Shown: piece after piece, positions 36,802 through 49,201 of the stretch | Layout: each line of letters opens with the position of its first letter | How positions within the stretch are numbered: the first letter of the stretch is position 1 | Translations under genes and position numbers: made by a program | The notes under the pieces: model-generated | Seen by the model: only the letters and a program-made list of their open reading frames with translations | The model's database searches: none | What the model was told of the DNA's origin: nothing | Assembly: GCA_965116345.1 (NCBI GenBank) | Contig: OZ220680.1 | Location: forward strand, 3,596,001 to 3,660,000 | DNA from: VXYL01 sp965116345 | GTDB lineage: Bacteria > Pseudomonadota > Gammaproteobacteria > Pseudomonadales > Azotimanducaceae | Direction: 5' to 3' | DNA length: 64,000 nucleotides

Positions 36802-38166
36802 CACAACCGCAGTCGCTGGCCCCACTGCGGTTGTTCGAATACGACTGTCGAAATCCGGATGCCGTCTGTAGATCAGTTTGCGCCGTGGCTTGGCGCTTGT
36901 AACGAACCCTAGTTCGGTCAGTCCCATCATGTCGGTTCGGGCTGTCTCGTAGGTGACGTTGTGGGACCGGCGGTGGCTCTCGATCGTGTACGTGGTGTCG
37001 GGGTGCTTCAGCAAGTGGGCAAGCAAGGCGACTTGCCGGTGATTGAGGATGTGGGCGAGGTCGGATCCCTTAAGCGCCTCTTCGAGGGCACGGCTCTCCC
37101 TCGTCTTTCTGGCCAGGTAGGCATGGAGAGCTTGGATTGCCTGCGCAATCACACGGAGGTTGTAGACGAGGAAATACGTGGTGTCGTTGTCGTCGGTTTC
37201 GGAATACGCGTAGGCGCGGACGTACTGCGCTGGTGACCTGCGGATGATCGTCGAGATCGAAAGGAACTCCGTCAGCCAATACCCTGACCGTGCCATCGAC
37301 CAGTAGAACAGGGCGCGGGCAGTCCGTCCGTTGCCATCCACGAACGGGTGGTCGTAGCCGATCATGAAGTGAAGCAGAATCGCCCGCACGACGGGGTGGA
37401 TGAACGGTTTCTCGTCGCGCGCATTGGCGAATTCGATCAATCGCTTCATCCGTACGCCGAGCTCGTTCGCTGGTGGCGGAACATGCACGGTGACGCCATC
37501 TCGTTGGTCCACGACCTGAACGTCGTCGGACGCCTCTCTGAACCGTCCAACTGCCATGGGGTCATCGAGGGTCTCCGCCGTCAGGATTTCCTGAAGCTCC
37601 AGCAGCATCGGCACCGACAGGTCTTCGTCGGCATTCGAACGCAGGAACTCCATGCCAAGGTAGTTGTTGACGACCATTCGCTCGCTGTTGTCGTGGGGCG
37701 GACGACCGGATCTCAACATGTCCTTCGCAACTTGCCGAGTCGTAACGGCACCCTCAAGCTGACTAGAGGTGATTGACTCCTCAATCAACGAGTTCATGAC
37801 GAATCTGTCGCTTTGGTCGGAGTTGACCACGTCTGCGCTAGGAACCTCGATGCGCCCGCTCGCCTCGCGATCTACCCCATGGAGCAATCGGTATAGGTCC
37901 CCCGAGTCGTTGAACGCGAACGAGACGCCCGACGTGTCCATGAAGGGTAGGCTCTGCTGGGACGACCGTCGCCTAAACTTGATGGCAGCCCACCACTCTT
38001 CGCTGGTGTACCCATCGGGCGGGGGTCTGACTCGCACTTCGTCCCAATGCAGATACTTGCCGACCGGCTCGTTCCCGAGACCGGAAGCCAACAGCGCGCT
38101 CAGCCTCTCGAAAGGAATCGACGAGAGGATCTTGTCGAAGGACGGGGGCGTCCTGGGCATTCGCAC
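36793..38166 (-). CDS. Fic family protein with inhibitory motif and winged-helix C-terminus
   Basis: A protein of about 457 residues. GTG 38166 has AAGGAT upstream; ATG 38160 is an alternative. The Fic active-site loop is HPFVDGNGRTAR (His near residue 278), the motif that transfers AMP to target hydroxyls. An inhibitory helix motif SSQLEGAV (S-x-x-x-E-G) lies before the Fic domain (near 136), so it is a class II Fic. The end (about 380-440) looks like a winged helix (RQVALLAHLLKHPDTTYTIESHRRSHNVTYETARTDMMGL). It is less GC-rich than its neighbours and interrupts a tRNA array, both signs of transfer. Its target is unknown; it may be autoregulated through its DNA-binding end. Confidence 0.9.
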   Translation of the reverse strand: MRMPRTPPSFDKILSSIPFERLSALLASGLGNEPVGKYLHWDEVRVRPPPDGYTSEEWWAAIKFRRRSSQQSLPFMDTSGVSFAFNDSGDLYRLLHGVDREASGRIEVPSADVVNSDQSDRFVMNSLIEESITSSQLEGAVTTRQVAKDMLRSGRPPHDNSERMVVNNYLGMEFLRSNADEDLSVPMLLELQEILTAETLDDPMAVGRFREASDDVQVVDQRDGVTVHVPPPANELGVRMKRLIEFANARDEKPFIHPVVRAILLHFMIGYDHPFVDGNGRTARALFYWSMARSGYWLTEFLSISTIIRRSPAQYVRAYAYSETDDNDTTYFLVYNLRVIAQAIQALHAYLARKTRESRALEEALKGSDLAHILNHRQVALLAHLLKHPDTTYTIESHRRSHNVTYETARTDMMGLTELGFVTSAKPRRKLIYRRHPDFDSRIRTTAVGPATAVVTG

Positions 38167-38199
38167 GGTGGCGTATCCTTGACGGCAACTGCAGATTAT

Positions 38200-38230
38200 C
38201 TACTAATTCAGGCTAGGCTAGTAGTTAGCC
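38200..38230. promoter_or_regulatory. Nested inverted repeats upstream of fic (possible operator)
   Basis: CTACTA (38200-38205) pairs with TAGTAG (38219-38224), and GGCTA (38211-38215) with TAGCC (38226-38230). The site is 35-65 bp before the fic start in an AT-richer stretch, where a promoter would be. It could bind the winged-helix end of Fic, but this is a guess from position. Confidence 0.3.
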
Positions 38231-38306
38231 TGGTGGACGCCAACACCGGCTTTCGGCGTGACCCCGTATCGTCTGGGCGTTAGAATGCGCGCCCTTGTCG
38301 CCGACG

Positions 38307-38382
38307 GTGGATGTAGCTCAGCAGGTAGAGCCCCGGATTGTGGATCCGGTGGTCGTGGGTTCAAGCCCCATCATCCACCCCA
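38307..38382 (+). tRNA. tRNA-His (GTG)
   Basis: A 76-nt cloverleaf starting GTGGATG and ending CATCCAC, then C and encoded CCA. A G at 38306 supplies the -1 base that pairs with C73, a mark of tRNA-His. The anticodon in the loop TTGTGGA is GTG. It lies about 50 bp before the trigger factor gene. Confidence 0.96.
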
Positions 38383-38434
38383 AAAACGGCGCCCCGGCCA
38401 TTCGCCCGAGGCGAGTCTCGATGCTTTTTGAAAC

Positions 38435-39934
38435 ATGCACGTATCGGTAGAGACGACAAGCGGCCTGAGCCGCAAGATGACGATCACGGTGCCTTCGGCG
38501 GACTTCGAAGGTCTCCTCGCGGACCGCCTCAAGAGCACCGCGAGCAAGGTGTCGTTGCCGGGGTTCCGGCGAGGCAAGGTGCCACTCAAGGAAGTGGAGC
38601 GCCGATTCGGCCCGTCGCTGCGTCGCGAGGTGGCCTCGGAAGTCGTGCAATCGAGTTTCGAGGAGGCGGTACGGACGCGCGAACTGGCGATGGTCGGTAT
38701 GCCGTCGGTGGAACTCCTCAACGTCGAGCCGGGGGACGACATCAAGTTCACGGCGACCTTCGAGGTGCTGCCGGAAATCGAGCTGGCCGATCTGTCGACC
38801 TTGACGGTCAGGAAACCCGTCGCCGAAATCGGTGAGTCCGACATCGACGACATGGTCGAATCTCTGCGCAAACAGCGCATCGAGTGGAATCCGGTCGACC
38901 GGCCTGTGGCCGACGAGGATCGCGTGGTCGTCGACTACGTGGTCAAGATTGATGGCGAAGAAGCCGAGGGCGGCGAACGCAAGGATCTGACATTCGTCGT
39001 CGGCGCCGGCGAGGTGGCGGACGAGTTGAACACCGCCGTGGTCGGCATGTCGGTGGGCGAGACGCGCGCGTTTCCAATCAACGTGCATCGGCATCACGAA
39101 GGTGGACACGAGGACGTCGACGGTGTCGGCGAGGTCGTGATGAATCGCGTCGAAGCCCCGTCGGTACCCGAACTCGACGAAACCTTCTTCGCGTCCTTCG
39201 GCGTCGGTTACCACGTGATGGTCGATTCCGACGCCGCGACGGTCGATTCCGACGCCGCCGGTGAGGAGGTCGTTTCCGCAGGGCTTGCCAAGTTCCGTGA
39301 AAGTGTCCGCGAACGCATGACCGCCGACCTGGCGGTCGCCGCGCGCAACGAGACGAAGCGCCAGGTCATGGCGGTCCTGGCGCGGGCACATGCGTTCCAG
39401 ATTCCGCGTGCGCTGCTCGACGAGGAACTCGAACAGGAACAAGAGCGCGCGGCACGCTACATGGGTGTGCAACCGAACGAGGTCAACCTGCCCGAGCCGA
39501 TCGTCAAGCAGGTCGAGGACCGGGTGCGCACCCGCCTCGTCGTACGCGAGATCATCAACGCCGAGTCGCTGGCGCCCGACGACGAAAGCGTGCGGGCGAG
39601 AATCGACGAATTGGCCGACGCCTACGAGAAGCCCGAAGATGTGCGCAACTGGATCTACGCCGACGAGGAGCAGCTGCAGCGCATCGAACTCGGCGTCCTC
39701 GAGGATCAACTGGTGGACCATGTGCTGTTGCAAGCCACCGTGGAGGACGTTTCCGCGTCCTACCAGGACGTGGTCACCGGCAGGTCCATCCCGCTGCCGA
39801 CCGAGGAGGATCCGCCGGCCGCGGATGTCCACCACGACCATGCCCACGAGACCGGCGAGGATGCGCCCGCCGCGAGGAAACCCCGCGGACTGGGCGAACG
39901 TTTGCGCCGGCTGATCGCCGGCAAGCCCTCATGA
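38435..39934 (+). CDS. tig: Trigger factor chaperone
   Basis: A 499-residue ribosome-bound chaperone and prolyl isomerase. The ribosome-binding signature GFRRGK is in VSLPGFRRGKVPLKEVERRFG (residues about 41-62). The FKBP-type domain is about 160-255, and the C-terminal helical arms follow. It is longer than the usual ~435 residues. The excess comes from a direct duplication of seven residues (VDSDAAT/VDSDAAG, from a 21-bp tandem repeat at 39220-39258) after the isomerase domain, and an acidic/His then basic tail (HHDHAHETGED, then RKPRGLGERLRRL). It opens the tig-clpP-clpX-lon-hupB-ppiD block. Confidence 0.95.
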   Translation: MHVSVETTSGLSRKMTITVPSADFEGLLADRLKSTASKVSLPGFRRGKVPLKEVERRFGPSLRREVASEVVQSSFEEAVRTRELAMVGMPSVELLNVEPGDDIKFTATFEVLPEIELADLSTLTVRKPVAEIGESDIDDMVESLRKQRIEWNPVDRPVADEDRVVVDYVVKIDGEEAEGGERKDLTFVVGAGEVADELNTAVVGMSVGETRAFPINVHRHHEGGHEDVDGVGEVVMNRVEAPSVPELDETFFASFGVGYHVMVDSDAATVDSDAAGEEVVSAGLAKFRESVRERMTADLAVAARNETKRQVMAVLARAHAFQIPRALLDEELEQEQERAARYMGVQPNEVNLPEPIVKQVEDRVRTRLVVREIINAESLAPDDESVRARIDELADAYEKPEDVRNWIYADEEQLQRIELGVLEDQLVDHVLLQATVEDVSASYQDVVTGRSIPLPTEEDPPAADVHHDHAHETGEDAPAARKPRGLGERLRRLIAGKPS

Positions 39935-39953
39935 AGACACGAGGTACCTATTT

Positions 39954-40583
39954 GTGAACACCAATCTACCCCCGGCCACGACCAATCTTGGCCTCGTTCC
40001 CATGGTGCTCGAACAGAGTGCCCGCGGGGAACGGGCGTACGACATCTATTCGCGTCTGCTCAAGGACCGGATCATCTTCCTCGTGGGCCCCGTGGAGGAC
40101 ACGGTGGCGAGCGTCGTCATCGCCCAGCTCCTGTACCTGTGGTCGGAGAACGCCGACAAGGACATCCACATGTACATCAACTCCCCCGGAGGTGCCGTGA
40201 CCTCGGGACTGTCCATCTACGACACCATGCAGTACGTCAGTTGCGACGTCGCCACGTACTGCATCGGGCAGGCCGCGAGCATGGGTGCCTTCCTGTTGGC
40301 CGCCGGCGCCAAGGGCAAGCGGTTGGCGCTGCCCAACTCGCGCACGATGCTGCATCAGCCGTCGGGAGGTTCCGCGGGAGTCGCCGCGGACATCGAGATC
40401 CAGGCCCGCGAGATCATCGCCATGCGCCAACGTCTGAACGAGATCCTCGCCGAGCACACCGGACAGTCGGTGGATCGCATCGCCGTCGACACCGACCGCG
40501 ACTACTGGATGAGCCCACAGGAAGCCTTGGACTACGGACTGGTGGACGTGATCAAGCACCCGGAGCGGCCGCCGACCGAGTGA
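39954..40583 (+). CDS. clpP: ATP-dependent Clp protease proteolytic subunit
   Basis: A 209-residue serine protease subunit; 14 form the barrel that works with ClpX. The catalytic Ser is in GQAASMGAFLL, the His in TMLHQPSGG, and the Asp in the segment around TDRDYWMS. The GTG start at 39954 has GAGGT upstream with normal spacing. N-terminal MNTNLPPATTNLGLVPMVLEQSARGERAYDIYSRLLKDRI is standard. It is 20 bp after tig and 205 bp before clpX. Confidence 0.97.
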   Translation: MNTNLPPATTNLGLVPMVLEQSARGERAYDIYSRLLKDRIIFLVGPVEDTVASVVIAQLLYLWSENADKDIHMYINSPGGAVTSGLSIYDTMQYVSCDVATYCIGQAASMGAFLLAAGAKGKRLALPNSRTMLHQPSGGSAGVAADIEIQAREIIAMRQRLNEILAEHTGQSVDRIAVDTDRDYWMSPQEALDYGLVDVIKHPERPPTE

Positions 40584-40788
40584 CGGCGAGGGCAAAGACC
40601 GCGACGTCGGGTCCACGGGCACGATCTACGCCGGGATGGCTTCGCGGCTACTTTGGACGCCCAAGGGCGCGGAATTGTGGCACTTCGACGCACAGAATTG
40701 GGCGAGCACCGGTTAGGGCCGGGGTTGCAAAATCCTTACCGAGCCCTCATGGTTCGCCCTTGGCAAAATACGGTTTGCAGAGGTACTA

Positions 40789-42087
<1,299 letters not shown>

Positions 42088-42103
42088 TTCCGGGTCACGA
42101 CCC

Positions 42104-44536
<2,433 letters not shown>

Positions 44537-44556
44537 CGTGCAGATGATCGTACGCA

Positions 44557-44586
44557 TTGACAGCTTTTTGACGCGACTGCTATAAC
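44557..44586 (+). promoter_or_regulatory. Sigma-70-type promoter for hupB
   Basis: TTGACA at 44557-44562 and TATAAC at 44581-44586 are separated by 18 bp, about 100 bp before the hupB start and after the lon stop. The -35 is perfect and the -10 has five of six bases. Confidence 0.75.
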
Positions 44587-44688
44587 GCCGCGTGTTTGGG
44601 GAGAGGTTTTAAGATCTCCAGTGGTGTGTCCACGAGCATGACGGCCTCGGACACGTTTACCCGCACGGCTACCAGAAGGACCTTCTAC

Positions 44689-44961
44689 ATGAATAAATCA
44701 GAACTAATCGATGCCATTGCCAGCGAGGCTGACATCTCCAGGGCTTCGGCGGGACGTGCGCTGGATGCGGCGCTCGACGGCATCCGTGGTTCGCTTCAGG
44801 ATGGCGAGCCGGTGGTCCTTGTCGGGTTCGGCACGTTCCTTGTCCGCGAGCGCTCGGCGCGCACAGGGCGCAATCCGCAGACTGGCGCGACGATCGAGAT
44901 CGCGGCGTCGAAGGCACCGGCCTTCAAGGCGGGCAAGGCGCTCAAGGACGCTCTCAACTAG
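44689..44961 (+). CDS. hupB: DNA-binding protein HU (beta type)
   Basis: A 90-residue nucleoid protein starting MNKSELIDAIASEADISRASAGRALDA. The DNA-binding arm contains GFGTFLVRERSARTGRNPQTG and the last strand/helix KAPAFKAGKALKDALN. The ATG at 44689 has AGAAGGA seven bases upstream. Position behind lon and its own promoter match the gammaproteobacterial arrangement. Confidence 0.97.
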   Translation: MNKSELIDAIASEADISRASAGRALDAALDGIRGSLQDGEPVVLVGFGTFLVRERSARTGRNPQTGATIEIAASKAPAFKAGKALKDALN

Positions 44962-45095
44962 GGATTACCCACGGGGTACACCCCCCTCCTTGGGGCCTTC
45001 ATGCCAGCGCGGCGGGTTGGCCCCGACGACTAGCGGCCGCTGCAGCGTGGCGCGCCGCTTGGACAACGCGCGAAGGTCAACCGGAGTTCCGACCG

Positions 45096-47000
45096 ATGGT
45101 GCTGCAGAAGATGCGTGCTGGCGCCCAGGGCATAGCAGCCAAGGTCGTGGTGGGCTTGATCGTTTTCGTCCTCGCGGTGACGGGGTTCGGCGCGATTCAG
45201 TTCTTCTCGGGGGGCGAGCCCGTCGTCGCCACGGTGAACGGCGACGACATCAGCCAGAGCAGGCTTGAACTGGAGACCCAGCGGCAACGGGCTCAACGGC
45301 AAAGTGAACTCGGCAGGGAAGTCCCGGAGGAGTTGCTCGATCAGTTCGTCAGCCGCGAGTCGGTCCTGCAGTCGCTGATCGTATCGACCCTCGTGGGCCA
45401 GCTTGCCGACGACCTCGACCTGTCGGTCAGCGATCAGGCCGTCCAGTCGAGCATCCGCGAAGCCTTTGGGAGTCTGGCTGGCTTCGACTCGGCGGCGTAC
45501 CGGAACTATCTCGCCAACATCGGTCACACGCCGAGTTCCTTCCAGGCCGAGTTGGCGGACCAGGAGAGGCGTAGTCAACTGAGTTCGAGCCTCGGCGAAA
45601 CGAATGTCGTCACCAACCGCGAGCTGCGCCACGCGGCACGGATCGTTCACCAGCGCCGCGACCTTGCCTACCTGCTGTTCGACATCTCGACGCTGGCGGC
45701 CGGCATCGAGGTGGACGATGCCGCGATCGAAGACCACTACGGACGCAATCTCGATGACTACATGACCGAGGAACGCTTCGACTTCGAGTATGTCCGTCTG
45801 CCTCGGGCCACACTGGAAGCCGAAGTCGAGATCGACGACGAGGCGGTGCAACTCGCCTATGACGACGAGGTCGCGACGAGGCCGGAACCGCGGCGTCACG
45901 CGGCCCACATACTGCTCGAAATCGGCGACCAACGCAGCGTCGAGGATGCCGTGGCGGTGCTCGAGCAGGCGCGAACCGACATCCTCGGTGGTGCGAGCTT
46001 CGAAGAACTCGCCGCCGAGCTGTCGGAAGACCCGGCATCCGGCGCGAATGGAGGCGACTTGGGCCTGGTGGGCCCGGGCGTGTTCCCGCCGGCGTTCGAG
46101 GACGCACTGTCGCTCCTCGAAGCGGGCGGCTTGTCGGCGCCGGTAGAGACCGAGTTCGGCGTGCACCTCATCAAACTCGTCGACATCGAGTCGGACGAGG
46201 TCCCGTCTCTGGAGGAACGACGCGATGCGATCATCGCGGATCTGCGTCGCGTCGAAGTCGACCAACGCTTCGAAGAGGTCGAACGGGAGATGGACGAGAT
46301 CGCCTTCGAACAGGGGGATTCGCTAGAGGCCCTGACGGCTTACCACGGTGGCTTGACGATCGAGCACGTCGATGGCGCGACCCGGAATAGCCGCGACGGC
46401 GTCATGGGCGAAGCGGCCGTTCACGATGTCGCCTTCAGCGACGAGGTGCTGGTGGAGGGATTCAACAGCCGTGCGGTGACGACGCTGGACGCGATCGTGG
46501 TGATCCGTTTGCGTGGCCGTCATCCAAGCGTCGAGAAGCCCCTCGACGAGGTTCGTGACGACATCCGTCGCGCCGTTGCCGGGGAACGCGCCCGGCGCAT
46601 GGCCGAGGAAGCGGCCTTCAACGCGCTGGCAAGATTCGCGGACGGCGCAACCCCCGTGGAGATCGCCGATGAAACCGGGCGGCAGTGGCAAACGGCTGAC
46701 GCGGTGGCACGAGATGCGACCGACGTGCCTCCGGCGGTCTTGACGCTGGCTTTCGAGATGACGACCCCGCCGGCGGGGGAGCGCGGATCGGACATCGCGA
46801 CCCTGGCCGACGGATCCAGGGCCCTGGTGCTGCTGTCCGGCGTGACGCTCGGCGACTACGAGGCGCTCACCGAAGACGAACGCAGCTACATGGCCCGCAA
46901 TCTCGAGCAGTTGCGGGCCAGTCAGGACTTGGCATCGTTGGTGCGCAGCCTCCGCACCGAGGCGAGCATCAGCACGATCGACTTCGACAGCACGCCCTGA
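45096..47000 (+). CDS. ppiD: Periplasmic folding factor PpiD (SurA_N/PPIC)
   Basis: A 634-residue membrane-anchored chaperone: helix at about residues 15-37 (KVVVGLIVFVLAVTGFGAIQFF), SurA-like N-domain (about 40-190), a parvulin domain near 270-370 (RRHAAHILLEIGD, LAAELSEDPASGANGGDLGLVGPGVFPPAFEDAL, ETEFGVHLIKLVD), and further C-terminal helical parts. It helps newly exported proteins leave the SecYEG channel. The parvulin pattern is complete. It ends the tig-to-ppiD block. Confidence 0.94.
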   Translation: MVLQKMRAGAQGIAAKVVVGLIVFVLAVTGFGAIQFFSGGEPVVATVNGDDISQSRLELETQRQRAQRQSELGREVPEELLDQFVSRESVLQSLIVSTLVGQLADDLDLSVSDQAVQSSIREAFGSLAGFDSAAYRNYLANIGHTPSSFQAELADQERRSQLSSSLGETNVVTNRELRHAARIVHQRRDLAYLLFDISTLAAGIEVDDAAIEDHYGRNLDDYMTEERFDFEYVRLPRATLEAEVEIDDEAVQLAYDDEVATRPEPRRHAAHILLEIGDQRSVEDAVAVLEQARTDILGGASFEELAAELSEDPASGANGGDLGLVGPGVFPPAFEDALSLLEAGGLSAPVETEFGVHLIKLVDIESDEVPSLEERRDAIIADLRRVEVDQRFEEVEREMDEIAFEQGDSLEALTAYHGGLTIEHVDGATRNSRDGVMGEAAVHDVAFSDEVLVEGFNSRAVTTLDAIVVIRLRGRHPSVEKPLDEVRDDIRRAVAGERARRMAEEAAFNALARFADGATPVEIADETGRQWQTADAVARDATDVPPAVLTLAFEMTTPPAGERGSDIATLADGSRALVLLSGVTLGDYEALTEDERSYMARNLEQLRASQDLASLVRSLRTEASISTIDFDSTP

Positions 47001-47093
47001 TCGGGGAGTATGCGTGTGCCGTAGACGGCACCGTGCTGGCCCGGCAAACTTGGCAACGGCACGACTCTGGAAGGAACAAGGACGATTCCGTCC

Positions 47094-47942
47094 ATGGAGG
47101 CACGGCAGGAGCGCGACACCCACCGTGCGGTCAAACGCGACCGGCACGACGCACAGGGACGATTTGCGGCGTGGCTCGAAAACCCCACCGGGGACCGCCT
47201 GCTGCGTACCGAGCGGGAAGCAATGCGCAAGGTGGCACGGCAGATCCACGGCGATGTGCTCGTATGGTTGGGTCCCCGCCCCGACATGTTGGATACCACG
47301 TCCCGGAGCATGGTTCGGCTCCGGATATTCGTCGCAGACAACGATTTCGACGTTTGCCATGCGTGCCCCGAGGCGGACATCGACGGCCGCTTCGATGCGG
47401 TCGGCGCCGACTTGGCGCAAATGCCGTTCGCGTCCGGGAGCATCGATGCCGTGGTGCTCCACCACGCGTTGGACTTGGCTTCCGATCGACGTGTGGCACT
47501 GCGTGAAGCCGAGCGGATCCTCAAACCCGGCGGCCGGCTCGTGGTGCTCGGGTTCAACCCCTTGAGCCTCTGGTCTTTTGCCAAGCAGCGAGCCCCGCTA
47601 CGCGATCTTCGTTCCGTCAGTGTGCCCCGCCTGCACGAGTGGCTCGCCCTGCTCGGCCTTGAGCGGGAGACCCGCACGCTCTACCTCAACTTCCGTTCGG
47701 CGCTACCGGTGACTTTGAACGGCGGCGGCTGGCGGGCGGCGAGCGACTGGCTCAACCGGATTCAGCCACCCGTCGGCGGCGTCTACCTGGTGGTTGCCCG
47801 CAAGGTGGGCTACGCGTCCATCGTCCAACGTCGGCCTCGCCGTCGACAGATTGCGGCGCGGCGCCTGGAGTCGGCGGCCCCGGTGCTGCCCAATCCGACC
47901 CGGATCAAGGCGCCGTCGGGCATCGCATCATGGTCCGAATGA
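47094..47942 (+). CDS. Class I SAM-dependent methyltransferase, YafS-like
   Basis: A 282-residue protein with a divergent methyltransferase fold: VLVWLGPRPDMLD (motif I position), a LAQMPFASGSIDAVVLHHALDLASDRRVALREAERILKPGGRLVVLGFNPLS core typical of Methyltransf_11 families, and a C-terminal basic tail. The glycine-rich first motif is poor. In many gammaproteobacteria a gene of this type lies directly before rnhA, and here the stop overlaps the rnhA start as ATGA. The substrate is not known to me. Confidence 0.82.
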   Translation: MEARQERDTHRAVKRDRHDAQGRFAAWLENPTGDRLLRTEREAMRKVARQIHGDVLVWLGPRPDMLDTTSRSMVRLRIFVADNDFDVCHACPEADIDGRFDAVGADLAQMPFASGSIDAVVLHHALDLASDRRVALREAERILKPGGRLVVLGFNPLSLWSFAKQRAPLRDLRSVSVPRLHEWLALLGLERETRTLYLNFRSALPVTLNGGGWRAASDWLNRIQPPVGGVYLVVARKVGYASIVQRRPRRRQIAARRLESAAPVLPNPTRIKAPSGIASWSE

Positions 47943-48406
47943 CACAAGCCGTGGAGATCTTCACCGACGGTGCCTGCCGTGGCAATCCCGGCCCGGGCGG
48001 CTGGGCGGCGCTCTTGCGGTTCGGGGATGCCGAAAAGTCGATCAGCGGCGCGGAATCCCGCACCACCAACAACCGCATGGAGTTGATGGCGGCGATCGAG
48101 GGGTTGGCCGCGCTCAAGCGCCCGACCCGAGTTGTTCTCACCACGGACTCCGAATACGTCCGCCAAGGCATCACGAGCTGGATCCACGGGTGGAAGAAGC
48201 GAGGCTGGAAACGTGCCAACAAGCAGCCGGTGCTGAATGTCGATCTCTGGCAACGCCTCGATGCGCTCGATGGCCAGCACGATGTGCGTTGGGAGTGGGT
48301 CAAGGGTCACAGCGGCCATGCGGAGAACGAGGCGGTGGACCAGGCGGCGAACGAGGCCATCGACCGCATGCTCGCGGAGGGCACTCCGGCGGAGGGCAAG
48401 GGGTGA
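47939..48406 (+). CDS. rnhA: Ribonuclease HI
   Basis: A 155-residue RNase HI that removes RNA from RNA-DNA hybrids. Active-site residues are in FTDGACRGNPG (Asp near 8), RMELMAAIEG (Glu), LTTDSEYV (Asp) and the last Asp in ENEAVDQAAN. The basic handle WIHGWKKRGWKRA is present. The ATG at 47939 overlaps the upstream stop; an ATG nine bases earlier is an alternative. Its stop overlaps the dnaQ start. Confidence 0.96.
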   Translation: MTQAVEIFTDGACRGNPGPGGWAALLRFGDAEKSISGAESRTTNNRMELMAAIEGLAALKRPTRVVLTTDSEYVRQGITSWIHGWKKRGWKRANKQPVLNVDLWQRLDALDGQHDVRWEWVKGHSGHAENEAVDQAANEAIDRMLAEGTPAEGKG

Positions 48407-49119
48407 GGCAAGTCGTCCTCGATACGGAAACCACGGGTCTCGAAACCGAGAGAGGCCACCGGGTGATCGAAATCGGCGCGGTGGAGATCGTCGACCGCAA
48501 GCTGACGGGGAATCACCTGCAGCTCTACATCGATCCAGAGCGCGACATCGACGACGCGGCATTGGAGGTCCACGGGCTCGATGCCGCCTTCCTCGCCGAC
48601 AAGCCCAAGTTCGCCGAGGTCGCGGACGAGTTGGTGAGTTTCGTCGACGGTGCCGAGGTCATCATCCACAACGCGCCGTTCGACCTGACCTTCATCGACT
48701 ACGAGTTCTCGCTGCTCGAACAGGACGGGACCAGGAGCCTGAGCGACATCTGCACCATCACCGACTCCCTCGCGCTGGCGCGACGCAAGCACCCCGGTCA
48801 GAAGAATGGCCTGCGCGCCTTGTGCCGTCGCTACGACGTGGACGACTCAGCCCGCGAACTGCACGGCGCTCTGCTCGACGCGGAGATTCTCGCCGACGTC
48901 TACTTGAAGATGACCGGCGGGCAGACCTCGCTGTTCGACGAGGACGCCGCACGGTCCGAAGCTCTCGGCGAACAGGAAGTCATCCGGCTCCCCGAAGATC
49001 GCGCGCCGGTGCCCGTGCTAAGGGCGAAGCCGGAGGAACTCCGGGTTCACGAAGCCTATCTCGACACGCTGGACGCCGAAGCGGACGGCGGCTCCGTCTG
49101 GCGGAAGGCGCGCCCTTAA
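48403..49119 (+). CDS. dnaQ: DNA polymerase III epsilon subunit (proofreading exonuclease)
   Basis: A 238-residue 3'-5' exonuclease. Exo I is VLDTETTGLE, Exo II HNAPFDLTFIDYE, and Exo III HGALLDAEILADVY. The GTG at 48403 overlaps the rnhA stop as GTGA. The C-terminal tail (LRVHEAYLDTLDAEADGGSVWRK) fits the part that binds the alpha subunit. Pairing of rnhA and dnaQ is usual, although in E. coli they are divergent; here they are co-directional and overlapping. Confidence 0.95.
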   Translation: MRQVVLDTETTGLETERGHRVIEIGAVEIVDRKLTGNHLQLYIDPERDIDDAALEVHGLDAAFLADKPKFAEVADELVSFVDGAEVIIHNAPFDLTFIDYEFSLLEQDGTRSLSDICTITDSLALARRKHPGQKNGLRALCRRYDVDDSARELHGALLDAEILADVYLKMTGGQTSLFDEDAARSEALGEQEVIRLPEDRAPVPVLRAKPEELRVHEAYLDTLDAEADGGSVWRKARP

Positions 49120-49136
49120 CGGGCGCGTTTGAGTTT
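49109..49136 (+). terminator. Candidate terminator after dnaQ, with adjacent second hairpin
   Basis: CGCGCCC (49109-49115) pairs with GGGCGCG (49121-49127), then TTTGAGTTT. Directly after it GAGTTTCGC (49131-49139) and GCGAAACTC (49143-49151) form a second perfect 9-bp hairpin with a 3-nt loop. The pair lies between convergent dnaQ and nhaB and could stop transcription from both sides. Confidence 0.5.
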
Positions 49137-49201
49137 CGCTTCGCGAAACTCCGGCCATTGATCTTGCGCGCCCTAGCGGAGGGCTTGCCCTGACGGGTGC
49201 G

